Shown: positions 1 to 9,533 of the stretch, piece by piece
How the letters are laid out: every line of letters starts with the position of its first letter
How positions within the stretch are numbered: the stretch's first letter is position 1
Source of the DNA: Desulfobacterales bacterium
GTDB lineage: Bacteria > Desulfobacterota > Desulfobacteria > Desulfobacterales > SKZT01
NCBI GenBank assembly: GCA_018399715.1
Contig: JAGYNR010000011.1
Location: 1-39,823, forward strand
Length of the DNA stretch: 39,823 bases
Direction of reading: 5' to 3'
Program-made: the position numbers and the translations under genes
Notes under the pieces: generated by a model
Told to the model about the DNA's origin: nothing
Databases searched by the model: none
What the model saw: only the letters and a program-made list of their open reading frames with translations

Positions 1-120
1 CGGCAACAATTAAATAAATAAATCCTGCCAGCCTACTTTTATACCAGTCACTGCCTGCAGTATTTAAATATTTTTCCAATTTTGATACTATGCTCACAAT
101 TTTTCAACAGATTAATATTT

Positions 121-263
121 AGTACCTGAACAAAAACTGTCTTTTTCACCAATATCTGCGTCAGACTTAAATTTTAATCCTCGAAATACTCAATGTATGT
201 CTGTGGTTAAAATTTTCGTCTTCCTTGCTCTTAACGAAAAACCCTGGTTTTCGTTCGGGCACT
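121..263. mobile_element. MITE-like 143-bp repeat, copy A
   Basis: This is a non-coding element with imperfect terminal inverted repeats. The left end reads AGTACCTGAACAAAAACT and the right end is close to its reverse complement. It is near-identical over its whole 143 bases to the copies at 18292-18434 and 25275-25417. It is flanked on both sides by ATTT (117-120 and 264-267), a candidate 4-bp target-site duplication. It lies 13 bases beyond the mreD stop codon. No transposase is present, so movement would need a helper transposase elsewhere. Confidence 0.8.
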
Positions 264-276
264 ATTTAAACCGGCA

Positions 277-795
277 TTATCTGTTTTTTTCAGATATTAA
301 ACTCACTGTCCATAATTCCCATTTTTTCTGAACAGACTTGAATCCGAAAAGAATAAATGGCCCGGTGATTAACGACCAAATGAATTGTATCCAAATATTA
401 TGAAATATTTTAGGGGAAAAATAAAACTCATTTTTTATTATCGCTAATGTCCCTGCAAGGATAAAATTTTCAAATAAAACGCCTCCTCCAATAATAAAAG
501 GTACCAAAATAACATTTTTCACATGAAGATATCCCATACTCCATCTAATTACAGCAAACATCCACAAATAGGTCGTTGTATACAATCCCCATGGCCCACC
601 GGATAGAGAATCGGCTAACAGACCCGCAAAAAGTGCTCCCGAAAAACCTTCCCACCGGGAGCGAAACAACGAAAGATAGACCACAAAAATCGTTTGAAGA
701 TTGTAAAAATTTTTAAATATATCCCAAAAAGTTATCAATGAGGTTTGAAAAATCATCAGAATCAGCACAATTAAACCATGGAGACAATAGTTCAT
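277..795 (-). CDS. mreD: Rod shape-determining protein MreD
   Basis: A 172-aa, very hydrophobic protein with about five predicted membrane segments, the size and character of MreD. MreD is an inner-membrane part of the elongasome, which directs lateral cell-wall synthesis together with MreB, MreC, RodA and PBP2. Its ATG overlaps the end of mreC by 4 bases (ATGA type), so translation is probably coupled. MreD sequences are poorly conserved, and the assignment rests mainly on membrane topology and its position after mreB and mreC. rodA and the PBP2 gene would be expected further left, outside the window. A repeat element follows the stop codon. Confidence 0.9.
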   Translation of the reverse strand: MNYCLHGLIVLILMIFQTSLITFWDIFKNFYNLQTIFVVYLSLFRSRWEGFSGALFAGLLADSLSGGPWGLYTTTYLWMFAVIRWSMGYLHVKNVILVPFIIGGGVLFENFILAGTLAIIKNEFYFSPKIFHNIWIQFIWSLITGPFILFGFKSVQKKWELWTVSLISEKNR

Positions 796-1649
796 GGCGA
801 TTTTTCCAAATTCGGTATTGCCGAAACAACGACCATCACTTCTTCCAGCTTTTCAAAATCCACAAAAGGACGTACGATAATTTCCTGGAAAATTCCTCGG
901 TTTTGCTGACGGGTAGCAAGTATTTGTCCGATGCGTAACCCTTTTGGGAACACACCATCCAACCCGGAAGATACTACGACATCTCCAATGCAAATTTTGT
1001 GTTTTCTTAATATATAATGAAAAAAACACTGTCCAGCACTTGCACCCTTTATCATCCCCCTTGCTCTGGTGCGCTGAATCAATGCATCCACCGCACTATT
1101 TCGATCGATAATTAAATGTACTTTGGAATAATATTTACTAGCTTCAATAATCTGGCCGACAATTCCTTCCGGAACAACCACCGGCTGGCATTTTTTGACG
1201 CCATCAGCTAACCCTTTATCAATAATAATGGTTTTGAATAGCGGTGAGGGATCCTTGCCGATCACTTCTGCAATCAGAACTTTTGCATCGTTGTCTTGTT
1301 TAAAATTCAGAAAATTTCTGAGACGCTGGTTGGAAAGCTTTATTTCCTTGCATTCATTGTTTTTTTCTATGGCTCGGGCTAACGCATTTTTGAGCTTTTC
1401 ATTTTCCTTGGCTACCGATACCAAATCAAAATAGTGCTTCCAGATGTTTTCAACAAAGCGGAGCGATCGCGTTACTGCTTTCTGAAATGGTGCAATTATT
1501 GAAATAACAAGCCGACCGGAACCAAAGGAATGATCTTTGACGGAATTTTCAGGTAAACAAGTGTGTCTGACAGAGATGAATAGTACCAGAACATTAAAAA
1601 AAAACAATAAGATCAAACTGACCATGATCACTATTTTTTTGGAAAACAT
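792..1649 (-). CDS. mreC: Rod shape-determining protein MreC
   Basis: A 285-aa protein with one N-terminal membrane anchor (about residues 7-27), then a coiled-coil stretch (about 65-110) and a C-terminal beta-rich periplasmic region. This is the standard MreC architecture. MreC links cytoplasmic MreB to periplasmic cell-wall enzymes. Family-typical segments are visible, such as IDKGLADGVKKCQPVVVPEG near residue 150 and SGLDGVFPKGLRIG near 230. It starts 4 bases after the mreB stop and overlaps mreD by 4 bases, so the three genes form one minus-strand operon. Length is normal for the family. Confidence 0.95.
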   Translation of the reverse strand: MFSKKIVIMVSLILLFFFNVLVLFISVRHTCLPENSVKDHSFGSGRLVISIIAPFQKAVTRSLRFVENIWKHYFDLVSVAKENEKLKNALARAIEKNNECKEIKLSNQRLRNFLNFKQDNDAKVLIAEVIGKDPSPLFKTIIIDKGLADGVKKCQPVVVPEGIVGQIIEASKYYSKVHLIIDRNSAVDALIQRTRARGMIKGASAGQCFFHYILRKHKICIGDVVVSSGLDGVFPKGLRIGQILATRQQNRGIFQEIIVRPFVDFEKLEEVMVVVSAIPNLEKSP

Positions 1650-1653
1650 TTAT

Positions 1654-2706
<1,053 letters not shown>

Positions 2707-2899
2707 TCACATAAAAAAGTTGTTGAGTTTTGTTTGGGAATGGCTGCAAAAGACAATAAGCTTTTGATTAAAAAGATTTTTTTGGAATCCGCTTATTTCC
2801 CAATTTGAGATTTTTAACAAATATAATGAACCATTACAAGGAGAATTTATTTTCAAATCGGTCCTCCTGGCAAAAAACCTATAACGTTGGATAACAGAT

Positions 2900-3985
2900 T
2901 CAACTGCCGTTTTGACCAAGATTTTCCATAATAGTATTGTGCAAACGAGGTCTGAAATTTTTTATTTTTTCATTCTGACGACCCGGATGAACCCGATTTG
3001 TCAATAAAATGACCTGTATAAACTGGTCCAGGTCAATCCAGAATGATGTCCCTGTAAACCCTAAATGACCTACTGATTTTGGAGAAAAGAGCCTGCCGGC
3101 ACTGGAATTATGTTTTGAAGGCATATCAAATCCCAGAGTTCTTCCGGTATTATTCACTTCGGTTAAAAAATATTCAACTGTTTGCTGTTTAAATTGAAGT
3201 GCATTTATGCGATTACAATATGCATTGATAAGACAGATAAGTAAACGCCAAATTTCTTCCGCTGTACCAAAAAGACCAGCGTGTCCATCGATTCCGCCTA
3301 CTACATAAGCATTTTCATCATGGACTTCCCCTTCCAGAATTTTTTTTCGCCAACTGCATTTTTCGGTGGCAGCAAAAGTTACAGCCGGCTTTTTAGTTGT
3401 TAAGTCAATAAAATTTAAAGTTTTTAACCCAAGGGGGATACAGATAGTTTTCGATATATATCTATCTAACTGATTTCCGGAAATATGTTCAACGATCCAT
3501 GCAAGAATCATGAACCCCAGATCGCTATACACCATCTTGGTTTTAGAATTTTCTATTTTTTCTGCCAAAAGGCATTTTCTGAGTTTTAAACGACGCTGCT
3601 GAAAAGGTAATTTCTCAAGTATTTTATAATATGGCCGGTAATCAGGATAACCCGAAACATGTGCCAACAGGTTTTTAATAGTTATTGAGGCTTTATCAGT
3701 ATTTTGAAAATCTGGAATAAGATTATCCAGAGTATCTTCTAAATTGATTCGATTGTCATTAACCAGTTTCATCAGAGCAACAGTAGTTGCCAGTGGTTTC
3801 GTAAGGGAGGCCAGATCGAAAAGTGTTTTTACGGTCATCGGCCGTTTGGTAAAAATATTGGCAAGGCCATATGCCCGATGGAAAAGGATACGGTTTTTTT
3901 CGGATATCAACAACACAGCACCCGGAAACACCGAATCGAAAATAGCCTGATGCATTAAAGAATCAATTGAATTTTTAAAATCCAT
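2900..3985 (-). CDS. Serine hydrolase, class C beta-lactamase/PBP-like family
   Basis: A 361-aa protein of the beta-lactamase (class C) / DD-peptidase / esterase superfamily. The nucleophile motif SLTK covers residues 60-63 (SxxK). YSD at about 153-155 is in the place of the usual YxN, and HLGFTG near 327 stands for the K/HxG motif. I see no convincing signal peptide, so it may be cytoplasmic. Members include cell-wall peptide hydrolases, esterases and amidases. The sequence alone does not give the substrate, and beta-lactam resistance should not be assumed. It is transcribed on the same strand as mreB but about 200 bases upstream of it, and may be a separate unit. Confidence 0.8.
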   Translation of the reverse strand: MDFKNSIDSLMHQAIFDSVFPGAVLLISEKNRILFHRAYGLANIFTKRPMTVKTLFDLASLTKPLATTVALMKLVNDNRINLEDTLDNLIPDFQNTDKASITIKNLLAHVSGYPDYRPYYKILEKLPFQQRRLKLRKCLLAEKIENSKTKMVYSDLGFMILAWIVEHISGNQLDRYISKTICIPLGLKTLNFIDLTTKKPAVTFAATEKCSWRKKILEGEVHDENAYVVGGIDGHAGLFGTAEEIWRLLICLINAYCNRINALQFKQQTVEYFLTEVNNTGRTLGFDMPSKHNSSAGRLFSPKSVGHLGFTGTSFWIDLDQFIQVILLTNRVHPGRQNEKIKNFRPRLHNTIMENLGQNGS

Positions 3986-4185
3986 AAAGAAAACAATTTT
4001 TATGATGATCCAATTTTGGTTTTTCTGAAGTTAACACTAAAATCAATTGAGAACGTTAAAAGGCTTTTGGTGCGTAAAACGCATCTTACCATGAAGATTT
4101 CCGGACTATGAAGATTTCCGGTGAAATTATTTTTCTAAAAAACGATAGACACTTAAAAATATGAGCGAAGATACCATATAAAACC

Positions 4186-4214
4186 TTGACACACCATCAT
4201 AAAAATTTTATAAA
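4186..4214 (+). promoter_or_regulatory. Sigma-70-type promoter of tRNA-Pro
   Basis: TTGACA at 4186-4191, a 17-base spacer and TATAAA at 4209-4214. This is a near-perfect housekeeping promoter, placing the transcription start only a few bases before the tRNA at 4226. Confidence 0.8.
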
Positions 4215-4225
4215 CTATAAATAGT

Positions 4226-4302
<77 letters not shown>

Positions 4303-4399
4303 CTTATTTTTATATATTACGTTTATACCACAGTTATTTTCTCACTTGATTCTTTCCGGGAGCATCAACAAAAACGGTTTAAGAGTAGAAGTGAATCTG

Positions 4400-4450
4400 G
4401 GCGCTATACAATCAGCGGGAAGTTTTTCCACTGGATTTTAGCGCCTTTTT
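4400..4450 (+). terminator. Probable intrinsic terminator or attenuator between tRNA-Pro and the cassette
   Basis: GGCGCTA (4400-4406) pairs perfectly with TAGCGCC (4439-4445) and is followed at once by a run of five T. The loop contains a second imperfect pairing (around CAGCGGGAA and TTCCACTG), which lengthens the hairpin. It ends about 20 bases before the first cassette start codon. It could therefore end the tRNA transcript or act as an attenuator for the cassette genes. Confidence 0.5.
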
Positions 4451-4471
4451 CATTTTTTGTCAGGGAATCAA

Positions 4472-5233
4472 ATGAATACAGCAGAAAAAGACTTAAAAAT
4501 AACCAGCCTGATTGAGAACGTTTTTAAAAAGCACGGCAAAGATTTTATCAATCTCAAAACTTTTTTATCTTATCTGGATAAGAAGGAGTTGTCTTTTCTT
4601 CAATTGAAGCCAAACAGCATTCAAGATGCTGTTGAAAAAGCGATTTCACCAGTAAAAAGCCCTTACCAGATTAAAAAATTTAAACAATCCAAGGTCCTTT
4701 TTAACGGCCCGTTAGCTGAGATTGCCTTGGCATATATAGAAAAAAGAAAAGCAAAAACCTTCGGGCAGTTAAACAAAGACTTCCCGGTAATAAAAGGTGA
4801 ATTTATTGATCTGGTCAATACCCTGCTCGATCAAGGCTGTTTAAGGGCACGAATAAGTACAAGCGAAAAAATAATCCTTTATACTGTCGATAAAAAAGCG
4901 ACTCAGCTATTAACTGAAACTGCGAAGACCGAAGATGCGGATTTATTCGCAATGAGTAAAGCTTTCGATACCCGGACATTGATCTCTCAGTTTAAAGATG
5001 CCTATTATAATGTCGGCAAAGGCGCTAACTATGTGTTCATACATCAAATTCGAAATTTTCTCGGATGGTCTCGGAAGCAATTCGATGAACTGCTTTATCA
5101 AATGATGAAGCAGGGTTATGTAGCGGCTCATCCGGGAAATCCCGGGGCATTGATGGCCCAGGAGGTCAGAGATTCATTCCAGGATGAATACGGTGATCTT
5201 TACATAACCGTCAGTTGGAGAAAATCCGTATGA
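4472..5233 (+). CDS. Unknown winged-helix-like protein, first gene of the cassette
   Basis: I do not recognise a named family in this 253-aa protein. I start it at the ATG at 4472, with AGGGA 5 bases upstream, rather than at an in-frame TTG 15 bases earlier. It is soluble, rich in lysine and helices, with no signal peptide or membrane segment. About residues 75-145 and the last 70 residues (YVFIHQIRNFLGWSRKQFDE onward) look like winged-helix folds: helices followed by a short beta hairpin ending in DLYITVSW. This suggests DNA binding or a bridging role. Its stop overlaps the next start (ATGA at 5230-5233), so it is translationally coupled to the ATPase. Function is inferred from context only. 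Confidence 0.75.
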   Translation: MNTAEKDLKITSLIENVFKKHGKDFINLKTFLSYLDKKELSFLQLKPNSIQDAVEKAISPVKSPYQIKKFKQSKVLFNGPLAEIALAYIEKRKAKTFGQLNKDFPVIKGEFIDLVNTLLDQGCLRARISTSEKIILYTVDKKATQLLTETAKTEDADLFAMSKAFDTRTLISQFKDAYYNVGKGANYVFIHQIRNFLGWSRKQFDELLYQMMKQGYVAAHPGNPGALMAQEVRDSFQDEYGDLYITVSWRKSV

Positions 5234-7359
5234 CCCATGAACAAGGAATTTCGGATATACTGAGGCAAAACAATCCGTTTTCTTCCAATGCAGCAGGCGA
5301 TCCAAGAGAGGAACGTTACCCGGATGTCCCTGGTTTAGGTGATAAGGTGTTTCATGGAATCCAGGCACTCATCAGATTCAAAAAAAACCAACCCACGATG
5401 CAATGTGCCGGAGCTGTGCTGGGTGAGGCCGGATACGGCAAGACGCATCTGATTGGAAGACTTATTGACAGCCGCAACAAAAATGTCGTCCCGTATAATT
5501 TTGCCTATATCTACCCTTTCATCGATTCCCATCAGGGCTTTAGATATCTTTTACGGGAAATCGTGGTCAACCTGACCACTATGTATAAAGGATATACATT
5601 CAGCCAATTGGATGCGCTTTCGGCGATCACCGGGTGCCGGGTGATCCAACAGATGGAAAAGGAGGCGGGCACAGAGATACTTTCTGTTCGAGACTGCCCC
5701 TTCGAAAAAAATCCTATCCGGATTCTTACGACCCGGATCGTTCCGAAAACAATCCTCCCTAAAATAATCAATCATGGTATCAGATTTTTATCCCACCAAA
5801 ACCCCGCGTTCACCCCAGAGTTTTTAAAGGTGATACTCCGGTATTGTTTTTTTCCGGAAACGCGGCCTGCTGCAATCCAATGGCTGATGGGAAGAACAAT
5901 CGCATCGGATCAGGTCCGTCTGCTGGGGGTCAGCGACCGGAGTTCAAAACCTGCTGAATCCTTAGAGGAGGATGCCCAAGAAATTATTTTATCTTTCGAC
6001 CTGCTTTTTTACTTCCACGGCCGCCCCATGATCGTTATGTTTGACCAGCTAGAAAATCTTACGGATATCAAGCAAATAAAAACGTTTCAAAAGATGATTT
6101 TCTGCCTGGGAGACAAAAGCAAAGCCATGCTTCCCATCGCTTTTTTCCGGGCTCAGGAATGGACAATGAATTTTTCCAAACAACTGGATGACTTTTGCTC
6201 AGGACGATTCAAGGCCAATATGTTCGATCTGAAAGGATGCAACCGAAAACAGGCCTATGAACTGATCCGCTCCCGCCTGGGCCATGCGCTATCGGGCATT
6301 AAACTGCCAAACGATCTATTCCCATTTTACCCGGATCACCAAGATGAACTTTCGCAGCTACTCAACTTGCCGGAAATGTCTCCAAGGCAGGTTATCAATC
6401 GCGCCAACCGGCTCTTACAAAAAATACTGTATGGGAAGCCACTGGAAAAACGGTGCCCCAACCTTATTCTCCGGAAAGCCTATAAAACTCGCTACGAGGA
6501 GATACTTGCAAATCATGAACAATATCCCCCCGACAAAAGTCGTCTGATCTTGGCCATGTCCCTTTATCTTTCAAACCGGCCCGCCAATTTATCCTGCAAT
6601 ATTGCAGCCGTCAATATACAACCAAAAGGCGATAAATATGTTGACTTTACTGCACAGGTAACTTCAAAAAAGGGAAAAGCGGTTCCGATGATAATCATGA
6701 TAGATATCGAATCCCACCACAAATCAGTTTTGGCCAGTTTAAAGCGGGGCATCATACAGTTGAAAAAAACTCCCGAAGCTAAGATTATATATATCAGGGA
6801 TTCCCGGTGTCCCTTTCATGGTCCGAAACGGTGGAAAGAAAACCAACAGGCAAAAACCGAATTCGAAAGACGGGGAGGCATTTTCATTCTTTCTCCGATC
6901 GAGGAAATTTCATATCTGTATGCCCTGGCATTGTTAAAATTCGATGTGCAGGCCGGCGACATAACCTCGGACACGGGCCGGGCCCTTTCTCCGGATCAGC
7001 TGGGCAGGTTTATCCAGTCGGAAATCAGCGAGAACCCTGACGGTATTTTTGCCAAATTGGAACAGTGTTTCTTGACTTTGAAAACGCCGGATACCTCTTT
7101 TAATAAGAACACTTCCTTTCAACCGATTCCGGAATCCGGAGTTGAAGATGAAAAAATTACTGGTTTGGCAACCGAATTTTTAGATCAATCCCCAACCAAA
7201 ATGATGAAAGCCGATCTGCTTGTGAAAAAAATTTCCCAAAAAACATATATCGGAACGGATACAAATCACGTCGTAAGCTTATTGGGCAAAAACAGAAAAA
7301 AATTCAATATTTTCAGGGCCAAAGATGGTATTCTGATCAGTCTGAAAGTTCACCAGTAA
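5230..7359 (+). CDS. Large P-loop (AAA/STAND-like) ATPase of the cassette
   Basis: A 709-aa protein from the ATG at 5230, which overlaps the previous stop. A GGAG lies 9 bases upstream. An in-frame TTG at 5215 is a weaker choice. The Walker A motif GEAGYGKT covers residues 65-72. The Walker B motif MIVMFDQLE ends at 275 (D272, E275), an arrangement seen in Orc1/Cdc6-like and phage-defence ATPases. Residues 300-420 resemble the helical lid of such ATPases. Residues 455-570 form a separate alpha/beta region that I cannot name, and 640-709 look like a C-terminal winged helix. There are no membrane segments. It is coupled on both sides to cassette genes. It is probably the regulatory or loading ATPase for the nuclease-translocase that follows. 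Confidence 0.8.
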   Translation: MTHEQGISDILRQNNPFSSNAAGDPREERYPDVPGLGDKVFHGIQALIRFKKNQPTMQCAGAVLGEAGYGKTHLIGRLIDSRNKNVVPYNFAYIYPFIDSHQGFRYLLREIVVNLTTMYKGYTFSQLDALSAITGCRVIQQMEKEAGTEILSVRDCPFEKNPIRILTTRIVPKTILPKIINHGIRFLSHQNPAFTPEFLKVILRYCFFPETRPAAIQWLMGRTIASDQVRLLGVSDRSSKPAESLEEDAQEIILSFDLLFYFHGRPMIVMFDQLENLTDIKQIKTFQKMIFCLGDKSKAMLPIAFFRAQEWTMNFSKQLDDFCSGRFKANMFDLKGCNRKQAYELIRSRLGHALSGIKLPNDLFPFYPDHQDELSQLLNLPEMSPRQVINRANRLLQKILYGKPLEKRCPNLILRKAYKTRYEEILANHEQYPPDKSRLILAMSLYLSNRPANLSCNIAAVNIQPKGDKYVDFTAQVTSKKGKAVPMIIMIDIESHHKSVLASLKRGIIQLKKTPEAKIIYIRDSRCPFHGPKRWKENQQAKTEFERRGGIFILSPIEEISYLYALALLKFDVQAGDITSDTGRALSPDQLGRFIQSEISENPDGIFAKLEQCFLTLKTPDTSFNKNTSFQPIPESGVEDEKITGLATEFLDQSPTKMMKADLLVKKISQKTYIGTDTNHVVSLLGKNRKKFNIFRAKDGILISLKVHQ

Positions 7360-7360
7360 A

Positions 7361-9436
7361 ATGCTGAAAGCAACGGTAACTGAAATTCATTTATGCTGCC
7401 GCTGTCCGAGACTACTGGCATATCACCGGAGCGGAGAAAAAAATACATGGAACGTCGGCTATAGAGGAACAGGCCATTTCAAGGGCGCCTTTTTTCACGA
7501 CAAGATAGCCAAACCGTTTCATACAATGCTTTCATCCAAAAATGATTCTCCCCTGAAAACGGATATGGAAAAATTGTTGTCCACAAACCCATCGAATATG
7601 GAGACCGCAGTATTTACCTTGTTGAAACAGCATATTCTCGATCCTGTTTTGAGCAGGTATGCCCGGAAACTGACCAGCAATCAGATCCTATCTATAGCCA
7701 ACGGTGTTGTTATCTGGAGCAGGTATTTATCGAATTTTCTAAAACAACATGCCCGGCCGGTGCATTCGCACCAAAACACGAGGCGACTCGACACCACAGA
7801 GACGTTTTGTGATCCCGAAAAATTAATGTCTTGCAAATTTTACTTGTCAAATGGAAAATCTTTACGCGTTACCGGGGCCTTTGATGCTGTCTGGATCGAC
7901 CAGGCAACCGGTGATGCCACAGTAATCGAGTTCAAAGGATTCAAGCCTGCCCATGAGGAAGAAGATTTCATTCAGGTGGCGTTGTATGGCTGGATGATCA
8001 AAGAGGCAACCGGAATAACTCCCCGGTGTGTAGTTTTATATCTGGAAGAGGAGCACCCTGAAGCGGTCTATCCTGCCAGAGTAGTTGAAAATGCTCAGGA
8101 TAATCTCATAAGTCTTTTGGAGGTTGTTTGGGATGTCATTCAACAATCCCCAAAAAAGGGAAACAGCAGTATTCCTTTCGCCCTGGATCGGAATTTATGC
8201 GACGTTTGCCCGTTTGCTTCCCGGTGCGATACTGATTGGGGCAAACGCAGACGAATCACAGAACAACAGCAGGAGAACAAGCAGTCCCCGGTGGAAAAGG
8301 ACATCACCGAAAGCAAAACAGATACGGAAAATGAACAAATCCGGGAGGGTGAGCAAGCCATGGATCGTTTATTGCGTACACTTAATATGGTTAAACTCCC
8401 TGTTATCTCTTCAGGTTTTATTTCCGGCCCCCGACTGATCCGTCTGAAAGTCAAACCAGATATAAAAAGGGGAACCACATTCAGAAAAATTTCGAGCCGG
8501 GTTGACGATCTTCAAATCGCTATGGAACTGAAATCGCCACCGTTCATCCGTGCACAGGCGGGCTATCTGAGCATCGATATCCCGCGGAAATTTATACAGC
8601 CGCTTACCCTCACGGAACTTTGGGAAAAGGGACAAAATACAAATAAAAATCGATCTGTGGCTGCTTTTCCAATGGGTATGGCAATTGACGGGTCAGTAGA
8701 GTGGGCCGATTTAACCAATCCAACCATGACTTCTATTCTGGTAGCAGGTACTGCTGGCAGTGGAAAATCAATTTTTTTGCGTACCGCTCTCATCGGCATG
8801 GCGATGAACGCCGGCCCGAACCTGATCAACTTTACACTCATCGATCCCAAAAGGGTAACCTTTAACGATCTATCAGATCTACCGCATCTTCGTTGTCCCG
8901 TTATTACGGACATCAAGCCTGCTCTGGAAGTGCTGGAAGAACTGATGGATGAAACGGAAAACAGATATAAAATTCTATCTGACGCAGGTGTTATCGATAT
9001 CGCCGAATATAATAACAAAAACAACCCAATAGCTCACCATGTTATCATTATCGACGAATATGCCGATCTGATGATCGAGAAAGACTTAAAAAGCAGCGCC
9101 GAAAACCTGATTCAGCGCCTGTGCCAAAAGGGACGTGCCGCCGGTTTCCATATCATTTTGAGCACACAGCGTCCTGATTCCAAAGTAGTAACCCCTCTGA
9201 TTAAAGCCAATCTTCAACTCAAAGTCGCTCTCAAAGTTACCACCACCTGCAACAGCCAGATTATTCTCGATGAACCCGGAGCTGAAAAACTTATTGGAAA
9301 CGGTGATATGCTCGTAGGAGGCGCAATACCTATCATGCGATTGCAAGGCAGTCTTCCTACCAAAACTGAAATCAATATGGTTAAATCAAATCCTATTTAT
9401 AGTATTAACGACTTTACGGGCAAGGTGTTTATATGA
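7361..9436 (+). CDS. Cas4/RecB-like Fe-S nuclease fused to FtsK-type DNA translocase
   Basis: A 691-aa two-part protein starting one base after the ATPase stop. Residues 1-290 are a PD-(D/E)XK nuclease of Cas4/RecB type. The ligand cysteines are C12/C13/C15 at the N-terminus and CDVCPFASRC (C280, C283, C289) at the end. The active site is H46, D175 (GAFD), E190-x-K192 and Q205-x3-Y209, all present. Residues 340-425 match the FtsK alpha-beta region (GPRLIRLKV). Residues 455-680 are the FtsK motor: Walker A GTAGSGKS (463-470), IDPKRVTF, Walker B IIIDEYADL (D565, E566), STQRPDSKVV and the family signature GAEKLIGNGDML. The membrane anchor and the KOPS-reading gamma domain of cellular FtsK are missing. 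It probably pumps and cuts double-stranded DNA. Confidence 0.88.
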   Translation: MLKATVTEIHLCCRCPRLLAYHRSGEKNTWNVGYRGTGHFKGAFFHDKIAKPFHTMLSSKNDSPLKTDMEKLLSTNPSNMETAVFTLLKQHILDPVLSRYARKLTSNQILSIANGVVIWSRYLSNFLKQHARPVHSHQNTRRLDTTETFCDPEKLMSCKFYLSNGKSLRVTGAFDAVWIDQATGDATVIEFKGFKPAHEEEDFIQVALYGWMIKEATGITPRCVVLYLEEEHPEAVYPARVVENAQDNLISLLEVVWDVIQQSPKKGNSSIPFALDRNLCDVCPFASRCDTDWGKRRRITEQQQENKQSPVEKDITESKTDTENEQIREGEQAMDRLLRTLNMVKLPVISSGFISGPRLIRLKVKPDIKRGTTFRKISSRVDDLQIAMELKSPPFIRAQAGYLSIDIPRKFIQPLTLTELWEKGQNTNKNRSVAAFPMGMAIDGSVEWADLTNPTMTSILVAGTAGSGKSIFLRTALIGMAMNAGPNLINFTLIDPKRVTFNDLSDLPHLRCPVITDIKPALEVLEELMDETENRYKILSDAGVIDIAEYNNKNNPIAHHVIIIDEYADLMIEKDLKSSAENLIQRLCQKGRAAGFHIILSTQRPDSKVVTPLIKANLQLKVALKVTTTCNSQIILDEPGAEKLIGNGDMLVGGAIPIMRLQGSLPTKTEINMVKSNPIYSINDFTGKVFI

Positions 9437-9533
9437 TAGGAAAATACAAGGATGAAAAAGCTTGAGCAACAATTCGACTTTAGCTATCCTATCATTACAT
9501 ATATTTTTACATTATAAACAGGAGGGATATTAC

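Noticed and set aside
2707-2919. A 70-aa minus-strand frame between mreB and the serine hydrolase
   Set aside because: No ribosome site or family resemblance, and it overlaps the end of the serine hydrolase; it is probably the mreB leader region.
4091-4121. Two copies of ATGAAGATTTCCGG 17 bases apart
   Set aside because: A short tandem duplication in the non-coding gap before the tRNA, with no partner gene or wider repeat; too little to interpret.
7361-8230. CRISPR-associated Cas4 and a nearby CRISPR array
   Set aside because: The nuclease is Cas4-like, but it is fused to FtsK, and no regular direct repeats with spacers or other cas genes occur in the window.
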